Assembly: GCA_018267615.1 (NCBI GenBank)
Contig: JAFDYD010000057.1
Location: 1-50,376 of the forward strand
Direction: 5' to 3'
DNA length: 50,376 nucleotides
DNA from: Bacteroidota bacterium
GTDB lineage: Bacteria; Bacteroidota; Bacteroidia; Chitinophagales; Chitinophagaceae
A model generated the notes under the pieces. It saw nothing but the letters and a program-made list of their open reading frames with translations. It was not told the origin of the DNA and made no database searches. A program made the position numbers and the translations under genes. Within the stretch, counting starts at the first letter, position 1. The number at the start of each line of letters is the position of its first letter. This document shows positions 1 to 8,433 of the stretch, piece by piece.

Positions 1-80
1 ATGTGCCTACTGTGCCTATGTGGTAATTTTTTTCACCATATAGGCACAGTAGGCACATAGGTACACATAGAAATTTCAAA
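1..80. repeat. Long inverted repeat, family A (cut by window edge)
   Basis: Positions 1-24 and 35-58 are almost perfect reverse complements (core TGTGCCTACTGTGCC), separated by a short T-rich loop. The outer right flank CACATAGAAATTTC at about 65-77 is also present in the copy at 9,824, so the left arm probably continues outside the window. A gene begins at 175, so this may be the terminator of an upstream gene. Confidence 0.85.
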
Positions 81-174
81 TCGCCCTACTGACGAATTGT
101 TGGATATTTCGTTTGAAACGAAATTTGGTTGAAATAACTTTAGCTTAGCAAACCAGTATTTAAATTAAAAAACG

Positions 175-912
175 ATGAGGTTAAAAGAAAAAATTGCGTT
201 GATCACGGGGGGAGCCAATGGAATCGGTCTTGCTACTGCCGAACGCTTTGCCAAAGAAGGTGCAAAAATTATTTTGTGGGATGTGTCGGACGGAGGGAAA
301 GACGTGGTGGGACGATTAAAAAAAGATGGTCACCAAGCCATCTTTCAAAAAGTATCGGTTGTCAATCAAGCGGAAGTGCAAAAAGCGGTTGCAGATGCCC
401 GTGAGCATTTTGGCCAGATCGATATTCTTATCAATAATGCAGGGATTACGAAAGATAGAACGCTTCTTAAAATGTCTAAAGAGGAATGGGATGATGTGAT
501 CGCTGTAAATCTTACCGGAGTTTTTAATTGCACGCACGCCGTGGCGCCGATTATGAAGGAGCAAAATTATGGCCGTATTGTTTCGGCTTCTTCAAATGTT
601 GCCATTCGGGGAAATTATGGACAGACGAATTATGTCGCGACTAAATCAGCCATTATCGGAATGACAAAAGTGTGGGCGATGGAACTCGGTCGTTATAATA
701 TCACCGCCAACTGTATAGCTCCCGGATTTATTCAAACTGCTATGACGGATCTCATGCCTGAAGAAGTGCGCAAACAAACGATTCCGCAAATTCCGCTTGG
801 CAAATGGGGCGTTCCCAATGATATCGCAAATGGATATCTCTATCTTGCTTCTGACGAAGCATCATTTGTGAGTGGAATTTGCCTGACCATTGATGGAGGC
901 GCGGCGAGATAA
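175..912 (+). CDS. SDR-family oxidoreductase (FabG/PhbB-like)
   Basis: A 245-residue classical short-chain dehydrogenase/reductase, the usual family length. It shows the cofactor motif TGGANGIG (residues 11-18), NNAG (87-90), catalytic Ser140 and the YxxxK pair Tyr153/Lys157. The C-terminal TIDGGAAR ending is typical of FabG-type 3-oxoacyl-ACP or acetoacetyl-CoA reductases. These enzymes reduce 3-ketoacyl thioesters or other ketones with NAD(P)H in the cytoplasm. The true substrate cannot be read from the sequence. The gene stands alone and converges on the MFS gene at 926-2227 with only 13 bp between the stop codons. The start is the ATG directly before MRLKEKIALITGG, matching the normal SDR N-terminus. 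Confidence 0.9.
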   Translation: MRLKEKIALITGGANGIGLATAERFAKEGAKIILWDVSDGGKDVVGRLKKDGHQAIFQKVSVVNQAEVQKAVADAREHFGQIDILINNAGITKDRTLLKMSKEEWDDVIAVNLTGVFNCTHAVAPIMKEQNYGRIVSASSNVAIRGNYGQTNYVATKSAIIGMTKVWAMELGRYNITANCIAPGFIQTAMTDLMPEEVRKQTIPQIPLGKWGVPNDIANGYLYLASDEASFVSGICLTIDGGAAR

Positions 913-925
913 TTTCTCTCTTCAC

Positions 926-2227
926 TTATCGCTTCAACTTTAAATCCGCTGTTAATTTTTTGGTAGCGATAAAAAACATTGTCGCAGATACCACACTCAT
1001 TGGTAAAATAATTGACATCGCCCACCGGAGAGATTCGTTACCAAGAGAATGAACCAGTGAATCGCTGATCAATCCAACTGTTAGTGGTCCAAAGCCCAAT
1101 CCAAGAAGATTTATTACGAGAAAAAAAATAGCGGAAGTAAGTGCGCGCATGGGTGCAGGCACAAGACTATGCGCAACAGCAATCGCTGGCCCCAAATACA
1201 TGCTGTGTAATAATCCGCAACAGCCTAAACAAAACAGTGAAAGAAAATTATCCTGCAAAAAAAGCGCGCCCGCCGCAAATAGGATAGAAAGCAATATTGC
1301 ATAAGCCGGAATCTTCAAATACCATTGCTTATCTTTTTTTCCAAAATAATCCGTGAGAAATCCTCCAACAAATGTACCTACTCCGCCACCGATACCAAAG
1401 ATCAAACCAAGTGCCACGCCTATCTCAGCATGTTGCATTTTATGAAGCCGCGCTAAAAAAGAAGGCGCCCAATTTACCAAACCATAAATACAAAAAACAT
1501 GCAGACCTGAACCGAGCGCGAGATAAACAAATGTTTTGCTGGAATACAACAGTCTTAATACTTCGCCGAGTGAATGAGATTTATTTTCTATTACCACATT
1601 CGAATCGGTGGCTCCTCGTCGTGGTTCTTTTACGGTCGAATAAAAAATCAATGAAAAAATAATTCCCGGTATGCCCAGTACAAAAAATGCAGTTCGCCAA
1701 CCAAGCTGTTGGTTCAAATATCCGCCCATTAAAAACCCGATCAATATGCCCAAATAAAGACCGCTCGAATAAATAGAAAGCGCCGTAGCTCTTTTAGCGG
1801 GTGGAAAATAATCGGAAATCATTGCGTGTGCCGGTGGACTTCCTCCTGCTTCTCCAACACCAACTCCGATCCGCGCCAGCAACAGTTGAATAAAATTTCG
1901 CGCTAATCCTGAAAGCGCGGTCATGATACTCCATAAGCCGAGCGATATGGTCACAATATTTCTCCGGTTGCCTTTATCAGCCATACGTGCAATCGGAATT
2001 CCTACTGTGACGTAGAATATTGCAAACGTAAAACCGGAGAGCAGGCCAAGCTGCGTGTCGGAAAGATGTAATTCTTTTTTGATAGATTCCTGGAGAATAG
2101 TGAGGAGCTGACGATCTATAAAATTAAAGACATAGACCAATGTCAACATGACGAGAACGTAATTACGGTATTTGTTACTGACGCTCTCGGGGTTAGAGTT
2201 GGTTTGCATGGCAACATAATAATACAA
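926..2227 (-). CDS. MFS transporter, spinster-like
   Basis: A 433-residue major facilitator superfamily permease with about 12 hydrophobic segments. The N-terminal helix contains NFIDRQLLTIL, and GRIGVGEAGGSPPA-type sequence (here RIGVGVGEAGGSPPAHAMI) follows helix 4. This is the pattern of spinster-type and hexuronate-like MFS proteins. The loop between helices 2 and 3 carries the MADKGNRRN version of the DRxGRR motif. It acts in the inner membrane and probably moves a small organic anion or lipid-like substrate, which I cannot specify. The gene converges with the SDR at 175-912, and the nearby exported sugar isomerase (2390-3262) is transcribed in the same direction upstream of it. Confidence 0.88.
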   Translation of the reverse strand: MYYYVAMQTNSNPESVSNKYRNYVLVMLTLVYVFNFIDRQLLTILQESIKKELHLSDTQLGLLSGFTFAIFYVTVGIPIARMADKGNRRNIVTISLGLWSIMTALSGLARNFIQLLLARIGVGVGEAGGSPPAHAMISDYFPPAKRATALSIYSSGLYLGILIGFLMGGYLNQQLGWRTAFFVLGIPGIIFSLIFYSTVKEPRRGATDSNVVIENKSHSLGEVLRLLYSSKTFVYLALGSGLHVFCIYGLVNWAPSFLARLHKMQHAEIGVALGLIFGIGGGVGTFVGGFLTDYFGKKDKQWYLKIPAYAILLSILFAAGALFLQDNFLSLFCLGCCGLLHSMYLGPAIAVAHSLVPAPMRALTSAIFFLVINLLGLGFGPLTVGLISDSLVHSLGNESLRWAMSIILPMSVVSATMFFIATKKLTADLKLKR

Positions 2228-2389
2228 ACGAATTTCGAAATAACAGTTTTATTATTATTCAGTTTTTACTGTGTTTGGTTACAATGACCCGCGCCATTAG
2301 TTCTGTTCGGAAATGAATTGAGGGTAAATATCTCGCAGTTTGTACAATGAGAAATATTTACCCTCAACGAAGATTGCTAAAAATCTATT

Positions 2390-3262
2390 CTATGATAGAT
2401 TCATTAAATATTTTGCCGAGCCCTGCATCACAGCCGGATCAGATTCCATCTCCACGAAGATGTATTGCAATCCGCCCACTTTTGCAGCGGCAAAAAAATC
2501 TTTCCAGTCCACAATGCCTGTACCCATGATCACTTCTTTTGTTTTGTCAGTTTTGCTGAAATCCTGAAGATGTCCCGATATGAAACGACCCGGGAATTTG
2601 CGGAAATAATCCTGCGCCTTATATCCCGAAGTAATTGCGGCAACCTGGAATTGCATCTTGACTACTGCTGGATCAAGGTGATCGAGCATGATATCGTACT
2701 GAGGACGATCACCAAATTTTTCATCAAACTCTCCATTATGGTTGTGATAACCGGCGATCATGCCGCCTTTTTTTACCAGTTCGCCATAATGATTCATTTG
2801 TTCGCAACGCTTCTTCACTTCGTCTTCCGTTTTTGCACCTAATCCGCCGGAGCAAATCATATTTTTCAAACCGAGTTGATTCGCGAATTCTATTCGTTCA
2901 GCAAGGCTGCTATCATCCATAATTTCTTTCCAGGTAAAATGGCAGCTCGTTGTTTCGAGACCGGCATCATTCGTGATCTTCTTTAATTCTTTGCCAGAGT
3001 ATTTTGCCAAAGGAGCAAAAGGACCTTGATAGCCCTTGGGACTACACCATTCTACATTCTTATAACCATAGCCCGCAAGCCGGCTCATGGTTTCATGTGG
3101 CTTCTGTGAAATTTCATCGCGAAATACATAAGACTGAAAACCGATTGGCATATTTATACCAGCGTATTTGCCCAGCGCCAAAGCACGAGCTGGAATCTGT
3201 GCAAGTAATCCGGATGCAGCTAATCCGGCTGTTGCTTGTCCGATAAAAGATCTTCGATTCAT
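2390..3262 (-). CDS. Exported sugar phosphate isomerase/epimerase family protein
   Basis: A TIM-barrel protein of the AP-endonuclease-2/xylose-isomerase-like family, about 290 residues. The start is placed at the ATG before MNRRSFIGQATAGLAASG, a twin-arginine-like export signal with an A-rich h-region; an upstream in-frame ATG at 3289 would add nine residues. Family landmarks are CHFTWKE (about residues 90-96), GYHNHNGEF with the metal-binding His/Glu, and a C-terminal FVEMES. Such periplasmic proteins in Bacteroidota usually act on sugars or inositols beside Gfo/Idh/MocA dehydrogenases; the substrate here is unknown. Identification is good at family level only. Confidence 0.85.
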   Translation of the reverse strand: MNRRSFIGQATAGLAASGLLAQIPARALALGKYAGINMPIGFQSYVFRDEISQKPHETMSRLAGYGYKNVEWCSPKGYQGPFAPLAKYSGKELKKITNDAGLETTSCHFTWKEIMDDSSLAERIEFANQLGLKNMICSGGLGAKTEDEVKKRCEQMNHYGELVKKGGMIAGYHNHNGEFDEKFGDRPQYDIMLDHLDPAVVKMQFQVAAITSGYKAQDYFRKFPGRFISGHLQDFSKTDKTKEVIMGTGIVDWKDFFAAAKVGGLQYIFVEMESDPAVMQGSAKYLMNLS

Positions 3263-3376
3263 AATAATGATTTTGGAATGTGAGTTCAAAAAATATCGTT
3301 AGGAAACCGGCCTGAGCCGGCGATTAATGAAGAGAAAAGATAAGAAGATAATCGGACTCTGCCATGAGCCGGCAGA

Positions 3377-3465
3377 ATAAGAGCGAAGAAACAGAGCGGA
3401 GAGCGAAAGGTTTCGCGCTCTCGCTCTGTTCCTTCGCTCTCCGCTCTGTTCCCCCACTCTTATTT
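3377..3465. repeat. Inverted repeat, family B (GAGCGAAGAAACAGAGCGG)
   Basis: Left arm from about 3377 (AATAAGAGCGAAGAAACAGA) and right arm ending at about 3465 are reverse complements with small bulges. The arm sequence recurs at 27,291, 32,942 and 34,051. The element overlaps the last codons of the gene on the minus strand and probably acts as its terminator. Confidence 0.8.
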
Positions 3466-4551
3466 CAATACCGGGTATTCTTTATAAAGCGATTCCACCA
3501 ATTCTTTGTGGTATCCCGGTACATGTTTGTATTGGTTGATAACTGTATTGGCCTGCACCAATTCATTATTGACGACCTTACACGTAACAAGTTTCTTTGT
3601 ATTCTGCCAGATACCCGGATCATAGTCAAAAGCGAGTTGATAATATTCCAAGGCCTGTTGCATACTTCCTGCTTTCATTTCTATATTACCTCTGAAATAA
3701 TTTAGAAAAGGATCAATTGACAATAATGTGTCAAGCCTGTCGATGGCGTTACTGTACAATCCGTATTCTTTTGTGTCCGCATAAATGGCTGTCATCAAAA
3801 GATAAGGCGTTGCTTCGTCGGGAAACAGTGCTGCATAATTATCAAGCGCTCTTTTGTATGATTTTGAATCCAGGTGTTCGCAGGCTTGAATATATTGGAG
3901 GAATATGTGTTTGTCATGCTGAGTTACTTCATCCAATTTTTCATAAGCGGATCGTGCGGCACTGTAGTTCTTACGATTCAATGCTGATTCAAATAGTCCG
4001 AGATATTTTTCTTTAGCTGTCATTGAAGCGTGTTGATTCTCGGGTTCTTTGTCTGCTATCAATGCCGAAAATATTTTGGTATAAGGCTCTCCTAACTGGT
4101 AAGAAAAAATATCCGCCGCTCTTATTGCACCTTTCACTTTTACGAGTGTGATATCATCGTAGTTGACGCCACCATCTCCGAACGCGCGGAAAAGCAAATG
4201 CATTTCTTCATCTTTCACATATCCGCGTACGAGATGATAACAACCATTTTTTGAAATTTCTACTGCGCGATTTCCAATACTGAATAAACCAAAGCCAGTG
4301 GCTATCTTGGTCAACGTATCAACATTGTCGATAAGTTTGCTTTTTGATTTCATGTGTTTAATGAACTCAGGAAAACTAATCAGTTGATTGAGTATTTCCG
4401 GGTTACCATTGCTGATGGAAGTATCGAGTTGATTGGATAAAGTTTCGGCTTCTGCAACGGTAACAGTAGGTTTTTGTGCGGACAGTGTCTGAATTGACAA
4501 TGTGCCGGCTATTAGCAATGAGATGCTAAGCGGTTTAAGGATTGGATTCAT
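3460..4551 (-). CDS. Exported TPR-containing hypothetical protein
   Basis: A 363-residue protein starting with a Sec signal (MNPILKPLSISLLIAGTLSI then QTLSAQ, with a cleavage site after SAQ). The C-terminal half is helical with TPR-like units, for example NYFRGNIEMKAGSMQQALEY (about residue 290), where the G/Y/A spacing fits a tetratricopeptide repeat. The N-terminal half contains GCYHLVRGYVKDEEMHLLFR, a beta-rich region seen in Bacteroidota proteins of unknown role. It should sit in the periplasm. No enzymatic motif is visible. It is monocistronic, and its 3' end lies in a family B hairpin. Confidence 0.75.
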   Translation of the reverse strand: MNPILKPLSISLLIAGTLSIQTLSAQKPTVTVAEAETLSNQLDTSISNGNPEILNQLISFPEFIKHMKSKSKLIDNVDTLTKIATGFGLFSIGNRAVEISKNGCYHLVRGYVKDEEMHLLFRAFGDGGVNYDDITLVKVKGAIRAADIFSYQLGEPYTKIFSALIADKEPENQHASMTAKEKYLGLFESALNRKNYSAARSAYEKLDEVTQHDKHIFLQYIQACEHLDSKSYKRALDNYAALFPDEATPYLLMTAIYADTKEYGLYSNAIDRLDTLLSIDPFLNYFRGNIEMKAGSMQQALEYYQLAFDYDPGIWQNTKKLVTCKVVNNELVQANTVINQYKHVPGYHKELVESLYKEYPVLK

Positions 4552-4850
4552 TGCCGAAAAATAAAAATTATTTTTTGCAGATAAAAGCCCCAGGTATTAG
4601 GAAAATTATTGTGTGGAGAGAAATATTTTTTTAGATGACTACTCCCTGGCTTGATTTTGCATTTTTTCAAAAAAGAAACTATACCAGACTTAAATCTTTA
4701 TTTGAAATTTATAAAACCGACGTTTTTTGATCAACACTTTGAGACTAGCACCTGAAAAGAAGTGGTAATCAATTGGTTTATGCTATTTAGCACGTGTTGA
4801 GATATACAAGAATGCTGAAATTAATTTTACTAACACTTGTTTTTTAAAGG

Positions 4851-4858
4851 TAAATTTG
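4851..4858 (+). promoter_or_regulatory. Bacteroidota -7 element before toxin-antitoxin pair
   Basis: TAAATTTG matches the TAnnTTTG -7 consensus exactly and ends 17 nt before the ATG at 4876. Transcription would start within about 10 nt of the start codon. A clear -33 box is not obvious; CTTGTTTT at about 4836 is too close. Confidence 0.5.
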
Positions 4859-4875
4859 AAAAAAGTATTTTAATC

Positions 4876-5118
4876 ATGGGAGCAGTAAAACCGTTAGATC
4901 GCCAAATAGTGGAATGGTGGCCCCATCTCAATACAAAACAAAAAGAGGTAGTATTGAGTGTTGTAAAAAGTTTTGTTCAGGAAGAAGAGACTTGGTGGAA
5001 CGACATAGAAGATAACGCAAAAGAATCTATCGAAAGAGGACTAAAACAAGCAGACCAGGGAAAAATTACTCCACATAAAGAAGTAATGAAAAAGTACAAG
5101 AAATGGCTATCGAAGTAA
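4876..5118 (+). CDS. Antitoxin-like protein of a type II TA pair
   Basis: An 80-residue acidic protein. An in-frame TTG 39 nt upstream exists, but the ATG (MGAVKPLDRQIVEWW) follows a perfect -7 promoter element and is preferred. The sequence has a helix rich in Trp and Glu (EEETWWNDIEDNAKESIERG) and a Lys-rich end, resembling small antitoxins encoded before RelE/ParE toxins. It overlaps the next gene by 16 bp, which implies coupled translation. It should bind and neutralise the downstream toxin and probably repress its own promoter. No classical ribbon-helix-helix motif can be assigned by eye. Confidence 0.75.
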   Translation: MGAVKPLDRQIVEWWPHLNTKQKEVVLSVVKSFVQEEETWWNDIEDNAKESIERGLKQADQGKITPHKEVMKKYKKWLSK

Positions 5119-5405
5119 ATTGGTCCGATGAAGCAAAAGAAACATTTGAAAAAAATATAAATTACCTGCAAAACGAATGGTCGGAAAAAGACGTAATTAA
5201 ATTTATTCAGCAAACAGAAATTATCGTCGAATGGCTCAAAAAATTTCCTCTTTCATTCCCCCCTGGTTTAAAAAATAAGAAATACAGAAGAGCGAGACTT
5301 AATAAATATATCGCTCTATTTTACCGTTTTTACAAAACAAAAGATCAGGTTATATTGATCACTTTTTGGAATATTAAACAAAATCCTGGGAAATTAAAAT
5401 ATTAA
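5103..5405 (+). CDS. RelE/ParE-family toxin
   Basis: A 100-residue basic protein with the ParE/RelE layout: an N-terminal beta strand (AIEVNWSDEAKETFEKNINYL), two helices, then beta strands with KYRRARLNKYIALFYRF and a final LITFWNIKQNPGK. The RRARLNKYIALFYR segment is the typical strand carrying basic residues of the RelE superfamily. Members either cleave mRNA on ribosomes or inhibit gyrase; which applies here cannot be told. It overlaps the antitoxin gene by 16 bp. A single pair in a chromosome usually means a mobile or stabilising module. Confidence 0.85.
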   Translation: MAIEVNWSDEAKETFEKNINYLQNEWSEKDVIKFIQQTEIIVEWLKKFPLSFPPGLKNKKYRRARLNKYIALFYRFYKTKDQVILITFWNIKQNPGKLKY

Positions 5406-5423
5406 GTCGCAGGCAATTTCCGA

Positions 5424-5858
5424 CTATCTGTGATCTATCCTCTTTACCAAGCTATAGAGTTTGTACCCATTCGGAAAATTGTCTAAAATATGTTCGGTCT
5501 TATATCCTTGTTTCTCATAAAATGCCGGAGCTTGAAAAGAATAACTTCTTATAAGTATCACGTTGCTTTTTTTTTGAATCGCTTCATCTTCGGCAGACTG
5601 TAATAACTTTTCTCCCAAACCATTTTTCCGATATTCTTCTTTCACCCAAAGGATTAGTATCTCACAAGCACTTGCCCAGGTCCAGCCATATACGCCACCA
5701 ATTATATGATTGGACGAATCACGGATTATTTTAGAAAAAGTATTGCCATCTTTTTTCCGGATTGCTGCCGCATTGAATTCGTATAGCTGGTCATCGAGGT
5801 ATTGAAAAATATCATGCGACGCAGGAACAGATTCTATTGCAAATTCAATATTGCTCAT
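5424..5858 (-). CDS. GNAT-family N-acetyltransferase
   Basis: About 145 residues. The acetyl-CoA binding motif A is visible as VKEEYRKNGLGEKLLQSAE (EYRxxGLGxxLL), followed by the usual SFQAPAFYEKQGYK motif B. An ATG seven codons further upstream (5879) also exists; the MSNIEF start is chosen because the family N-terminus begins there. The protein acetylates an unidentified amine substrate in the cytoplasm. It is convergent with the toxin gene, 18 bp between stops. Confidence 0.85.
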   Translation of the reverse strand: MSNIEFAIESVPASHDIFQYLDDQLYEFNAAAIRKKDGNTFSKIIRDSSNHIIGGVYGWTWASACEILILWVKEEYRKNGLGEKLLQSAEDEAIQKKSNVILIRSYSFQAPAFYEKQGYKTEHILDNFPNGYKLYSLVKRIDHR

Positions 5859-5910
5859 ATGGTTTTCTTTCAACCCCAAATATATTTTGTCTTTTTTTTA
5901 TAACCGCCGT

Positions 5911-6048
5911 TTTGAGAGGTGGAAGGTATGGGGTGTAGGGTATGGCAAGACGTTATTAATAATACTGCTAAGCGAAAAAAATAAAAAACGTGTTGAAATT
6001 AAATCTGCCATACCCTACACCCCATACCCTCTTCCTTTCAAAAAATCA
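5911..6048. repeat. Inverted repeat, family C (MITE-like), reverse orientation
   Basis: Arms TTTGAGAGGTGGAAGGTATG (5911) and the reverse complement ending at about 6048 enclose a loop of about 60 nt. Read on the minus strand, the loop resembles the loops of the copies at 25,841 and 36,776 (shared ACGTTTT...TTTTT...CTTAGCAG...CTT pattern). Loop conservation plus opposite orientation suggests a dispersed element rather than a simple terminator. Confidence 0.8.
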
Positions 6049-6113
6049 AACTAAAACGCCACCCATTTTGACAGATCAGCACATTATCAGGATATTTGTT
6101 TATAATCTCAGTT

Positions 6114-6455
6114 ATGAAAAAGATAAAACAAATAACGCTATGCATGCTGGTTAGCATCGCATTGATTAATTATTCGTATGCGCAAAAGGCGGATACGTCG
6201 AAGGCAAAAGACAACACACCGCATATTTATTTTATTATTAAGGCAGGAACAGAAATAAATGCATTCTATAATGATAAACCGGTTCAGGCTTCCACGCTTG
6301 ATGACTTTAATACGTATGTTCAAACCAATGTCAAAAGCCTGAGAGACTCCTGGGTGATTGTGACCGGCAAACCAAAGACGGGAACTTTTGATGAAGTGAT
6401 GAAAACGCTGAAACGAAACCGCTTCAAACACATTTCGACAAATATTCAAAACTAG
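6114..6455 (+). CDS. Exported ExbD-like periplasmic domain protein
   Basis: 113 residues from the ATG at 6114; a TTG 18 nt upstream is ignored. A signal peptide (MKKIKQITLCMLVSIALIN, cleavage after YAQ) is followed by a domain that resembles the periplasmic part of ExbD/TolR: one beta strand (HIYFIIKAGTEINAFYNDKP), a helix (ASTLDDFNTYVQTNVK), then a strand-helix ending TFDEVMKTLKRNRFKHIST. The last segment matches the ExbD pattern of a residue test followed by VMxxLKxxGFxxIS. The family normally has a transmembrane helix and works with ExbB/TonB; here the helix is replaced by a cleavable signal. It lies 14 bp before the metallo-beta-lactamase gene, so the two are probably cotranscribed. Function unknown. 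Confidence 0.65.
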   Translation: MKKIKQITLCMLVSIALINYSYAQKADTSKAKDNTPHIYFIIKAGTEINAFYNDKPVQASTLDDFNTYVQTNVKSLRDSWVIVTGKPKTGTFDEVMKTLKRNRFKHISTNIQN

Positions 6456-6469
6456 CAACGGCGTTTCTC

Positions 6470-7354
6470 ATGATGATAAACGGAAAATGTTTTTCGGTAC
6501 TTATTATAACGGTGATGATCATGCGCTTCAGCATTACCTCGAATGGGCAAGCACCTGCAAAACTTCCGATCGCCAATCCAGAATGGACAAAACCATATCA
6601 GCCATTTCGAATCGCAGGTAATCTATATTATGTAGGCACTTATGATTTGGCCTCTTACCTGATTACCACTTCAAAGGGCCATATATTGATCAATACAGGT
6701 CTCGCTGAATCCGTGCCGATGCTCCGGGAAAATGTGGAAGCACTTGGATTTAAATTTCCTGATATTAAAATTTTGTTGGCAACGCATGCGCATTTTGACC
6801 ATGTGGCGGGTCTTGCGGCGATAAAAAAAATCACGCGTGCAAAGATCATCATCAATGAAAATGATGCGCAACTGTTGGAAGACGGTGGCAAATCGGATTA
6901 TATATTTGGTGAAAAAGGAAGCACATTTGAACCGGTTAAGGTGGATGTCAGATTGCATGAACAGGATACTGTCCGGTTGGGCGACATGCAAATTGTGGTG
7001 CTGCATCACCCGGGACACACGAAAGGAGCATCGAGTTTTTTATTGGATGTGAAAGATGAACATCGCAGCTATCGCGTCTTGATCGCAAATATGCCATCGA
7101 TTTTATCGCAAACAAAGCTTTCCGGAATGCCGGGTTATCCAGATATTGCAAAAGACTATGCACGCACATTGGATACACTGGGGAAAATACAGTTCGATAT
7201 ATGGCTTGCTTCTCATGCAAGCCAATTTGATCTTCATCATAAATATAAACCGGGCGATAGTTATCGACCCGAAGTATTCATCGATAGAAAAGGATATGAT
7301 GCAGCGATCGATGATTTGCAAAAAGATTATACTAAACGGCTAACTGAAAAATGA
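6470..7354 (+). CDS. Subclass B3-type metallo-beta-lactamase
   Basis: 294 residues with an N-terminal export signal (hydrophobic stretch, cleavage after NGQ). Zinc ligands of the B3 subclass are intact: His106-Ala-His108-Phe-Asp110-His111, His183 in HPGHTKG, and His249 in LASHASQF, a B3 signature. The family hydrolyses beta-lactams in the periplasm using two zinc ions; many chromosomal Bacteroidota versions have unknown natural substrates. The gene follows the ExbD-like gene by 14 bp and overlaps the next short frame by ATGA. NMPSIL stands where other B3 enzymes often have NMGSI. Activity on any drug cannot be concluded from sequence. Confidence 0.88.
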   Translation: MMINGKCFSVLIITVMIMRFSITSNGQAPAKLPIANPEWTKPYQPFRIAGNLYYVGTYDLASYLITTSKGHILINTGLAESVPMLRENVEALGFKFPDIKILLATHAHFDHVAGLAAIKKITRAKIIINENDAQLLEDGGKSDYIFGEKGSTFEPVKVDVRLHEQDTVRLGDMQIVVLHHPGHTKGASSFLLDVKDEHRSYRVLIANMPSILSQTKLSGMPGYPDIAKDYARTLDTLGKIQFDIWLASHASQFDLHHKYKPGDSYRPEVFIDRKGYDAAIDDLQKDYTKRLTEK

Positions 7355-7491
7355 AAAAATTCTTCAAGTTATTTGCGGTCCTATTTTTTATAATACCTAC
7401 GCTGCAATTTCGGGTGCTGTCACAATATATTAGCAATCTGCAATGCGTACATTTAGTAAAGCCAATCGGAATCGACGCCGTTGCGCCATAA
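7351..7491 (+). pseudogene. Remnant of an exported GH78-like alpha-L-rhamnosidase
   Basis: An ATG overlapping the stop of the lactamase gene (ATGA) opens a 46-codon frame: a Sec signal (MKKFFKLFAVLFFIIPTLQF) followed by ISNLQCVHLVKPIGID. The latter resembles the conserved beginning of Bacteroidota alpha-L-rhamnosidases (LxCExLxNPxGID). The frame stops at 7489-7491, where the family continues with about 900 residues. In another frame just after, KLENNQLPGKSYFN could be more of the decayed start. I infer an internal deletion. An 11-bp direct repeat (TCGGGTGCTGT) at 7410-7420 and 7550-7560 brackets the remnant. Confidence 0.55.
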
Positions 7492-7659
7492 AAAATTGGA
7501 GAACAATCAGCTTCCAGGCAAATCTTATTTCAATTAATTTATTCCCACCTCGGGTGCTGTGTTCACCAAAAAATTATTATCAGTAATATCTGTTCTTAAG
7601 GTGCAATAACAATACTTCGCAATATCTTGCGTGATATTTATCACTCTCAATTTTTAAAA

Positions 7660-8322
7660 ATGGATAGAAATAAATTTCTCTCGTTAATTGGATTGTCTTT
7701 TTTGGCAACCGCATTTTCTCCTCTAAGAAAAAATCCTGAATCGTCTTTGCCAACTGCTTGTGGCGATCCGATTACTCCGCCTGTTCCTGAAGGTCCTTTT
7801 TATAAAGACGAACATCTGAACAGGATTGATATTACAGAAGGTAAACCGGGAACTCCGATTCAATATGTATTTAAAGTAGAAGATAAAAATTGCAGACCCA
7901 TTAAAGGCGCCATTGTAGATATTTGGCAGTGCGATAGCCATGGACAGTATTCGGATTTCGCAGTAGAAAATTCTGCGAGTCAAAAATGGCTAAGAGGTTT
8001 TCAGCAAACGAATGAGATGGGCGAATGTAAATTTTCGTCAATTTTCCCTGGTTGGTATGATAACAGAATTACTCATCTGCATGCAAAAGTGAATATCAAT
8101 AACCAGAATATGTTGACCACAAATTTCTTTTTTCCAAAAGAGATAGAGCAAGAAGTATATTCATCTTCTTTATATCCAAAAGGACCAAACCCGGTGTCCG
8201 TTTTACAGGATCTTGAATTAAGAGTTGACAAAGACACCAAGAGACACGATACATTACTAATGAAAGTTTCAAAAGATAAAAAAGGCAATCTCATCGCATC
8301 TTATACTATTTCTATTGCATAA
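7660..8322 (+). CDS. Intradiol ring-cleavage dioxygenase family protein
   Basis: About 220 residues from MDRNKFLSLIG; an in-frame ATG at 7627 is less likely. The N-terminus is an export-like hydrophobic segment. The core has the intradiol fold: PEGPFYKDEHLNRIDIT, the insertion VDIWQCDSHGQYSDF (first Tyr ligand) and PGWYDNRITHLHAKV, which carries the second Tyr and the two His iron ligands in the order of protocatechuate 3,4-dioxygenase. The family opens catechol-like rings with Fe(III). A secreted version suggests action on plant phenolics or an unknown substrate. It stands alone with a 300-bp upstream gap. Confidence 0.85.
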   Translation: MDRNKFLSLIGLSFLATAFSPLRKNPESSLPTACGDPITPPVPEGPFYKDEHLNRIDITEGKPGTPIQYVFKVEDKNCRPIKGAIVDIWQCDSHGQYSDFAVENSASQKWLRGFQQTNEMGECKFSSIFPGWYDNRITHLHAKVNINNQNMLTTNFFFPKEIEQEVYSSSLYPKGPNPVSVLQDLELRVDKDTKRHDTLLMKVSKDKKGNLIASYTISIA

Positions 8323-8340
8323 GACTTTCGGGCGGTATAT

Positions 8341-8387
8341 TTTTTTCACCACATAGGCATAGTAGGCAGATAGTTTCACATAGAAAG
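8341..8387. repeat. Single arm of family A repeat
   Basis: CACCACATAGGCATAGTAGG and CACATAGAAAG match the right arm of the copies at 1 and 9,824. No matching left arm exists nearby, so this is a solitary half element just after the dioxygenase stop codon. Confidence 0.65.
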
Positions 8388-8433
8388 GCTTTTAAGAATG
8401 AAATTTTTTTAAGCTGAAACATCATAGTAAGTA

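Noticed and set aside
1..80. Possible CRISPR-like repeats from the regular CTATGTG units
   Set aside because: Units are palindromic arms of single hairpins, not regularly spaced repeats with unique spacers; no cas genes are present.
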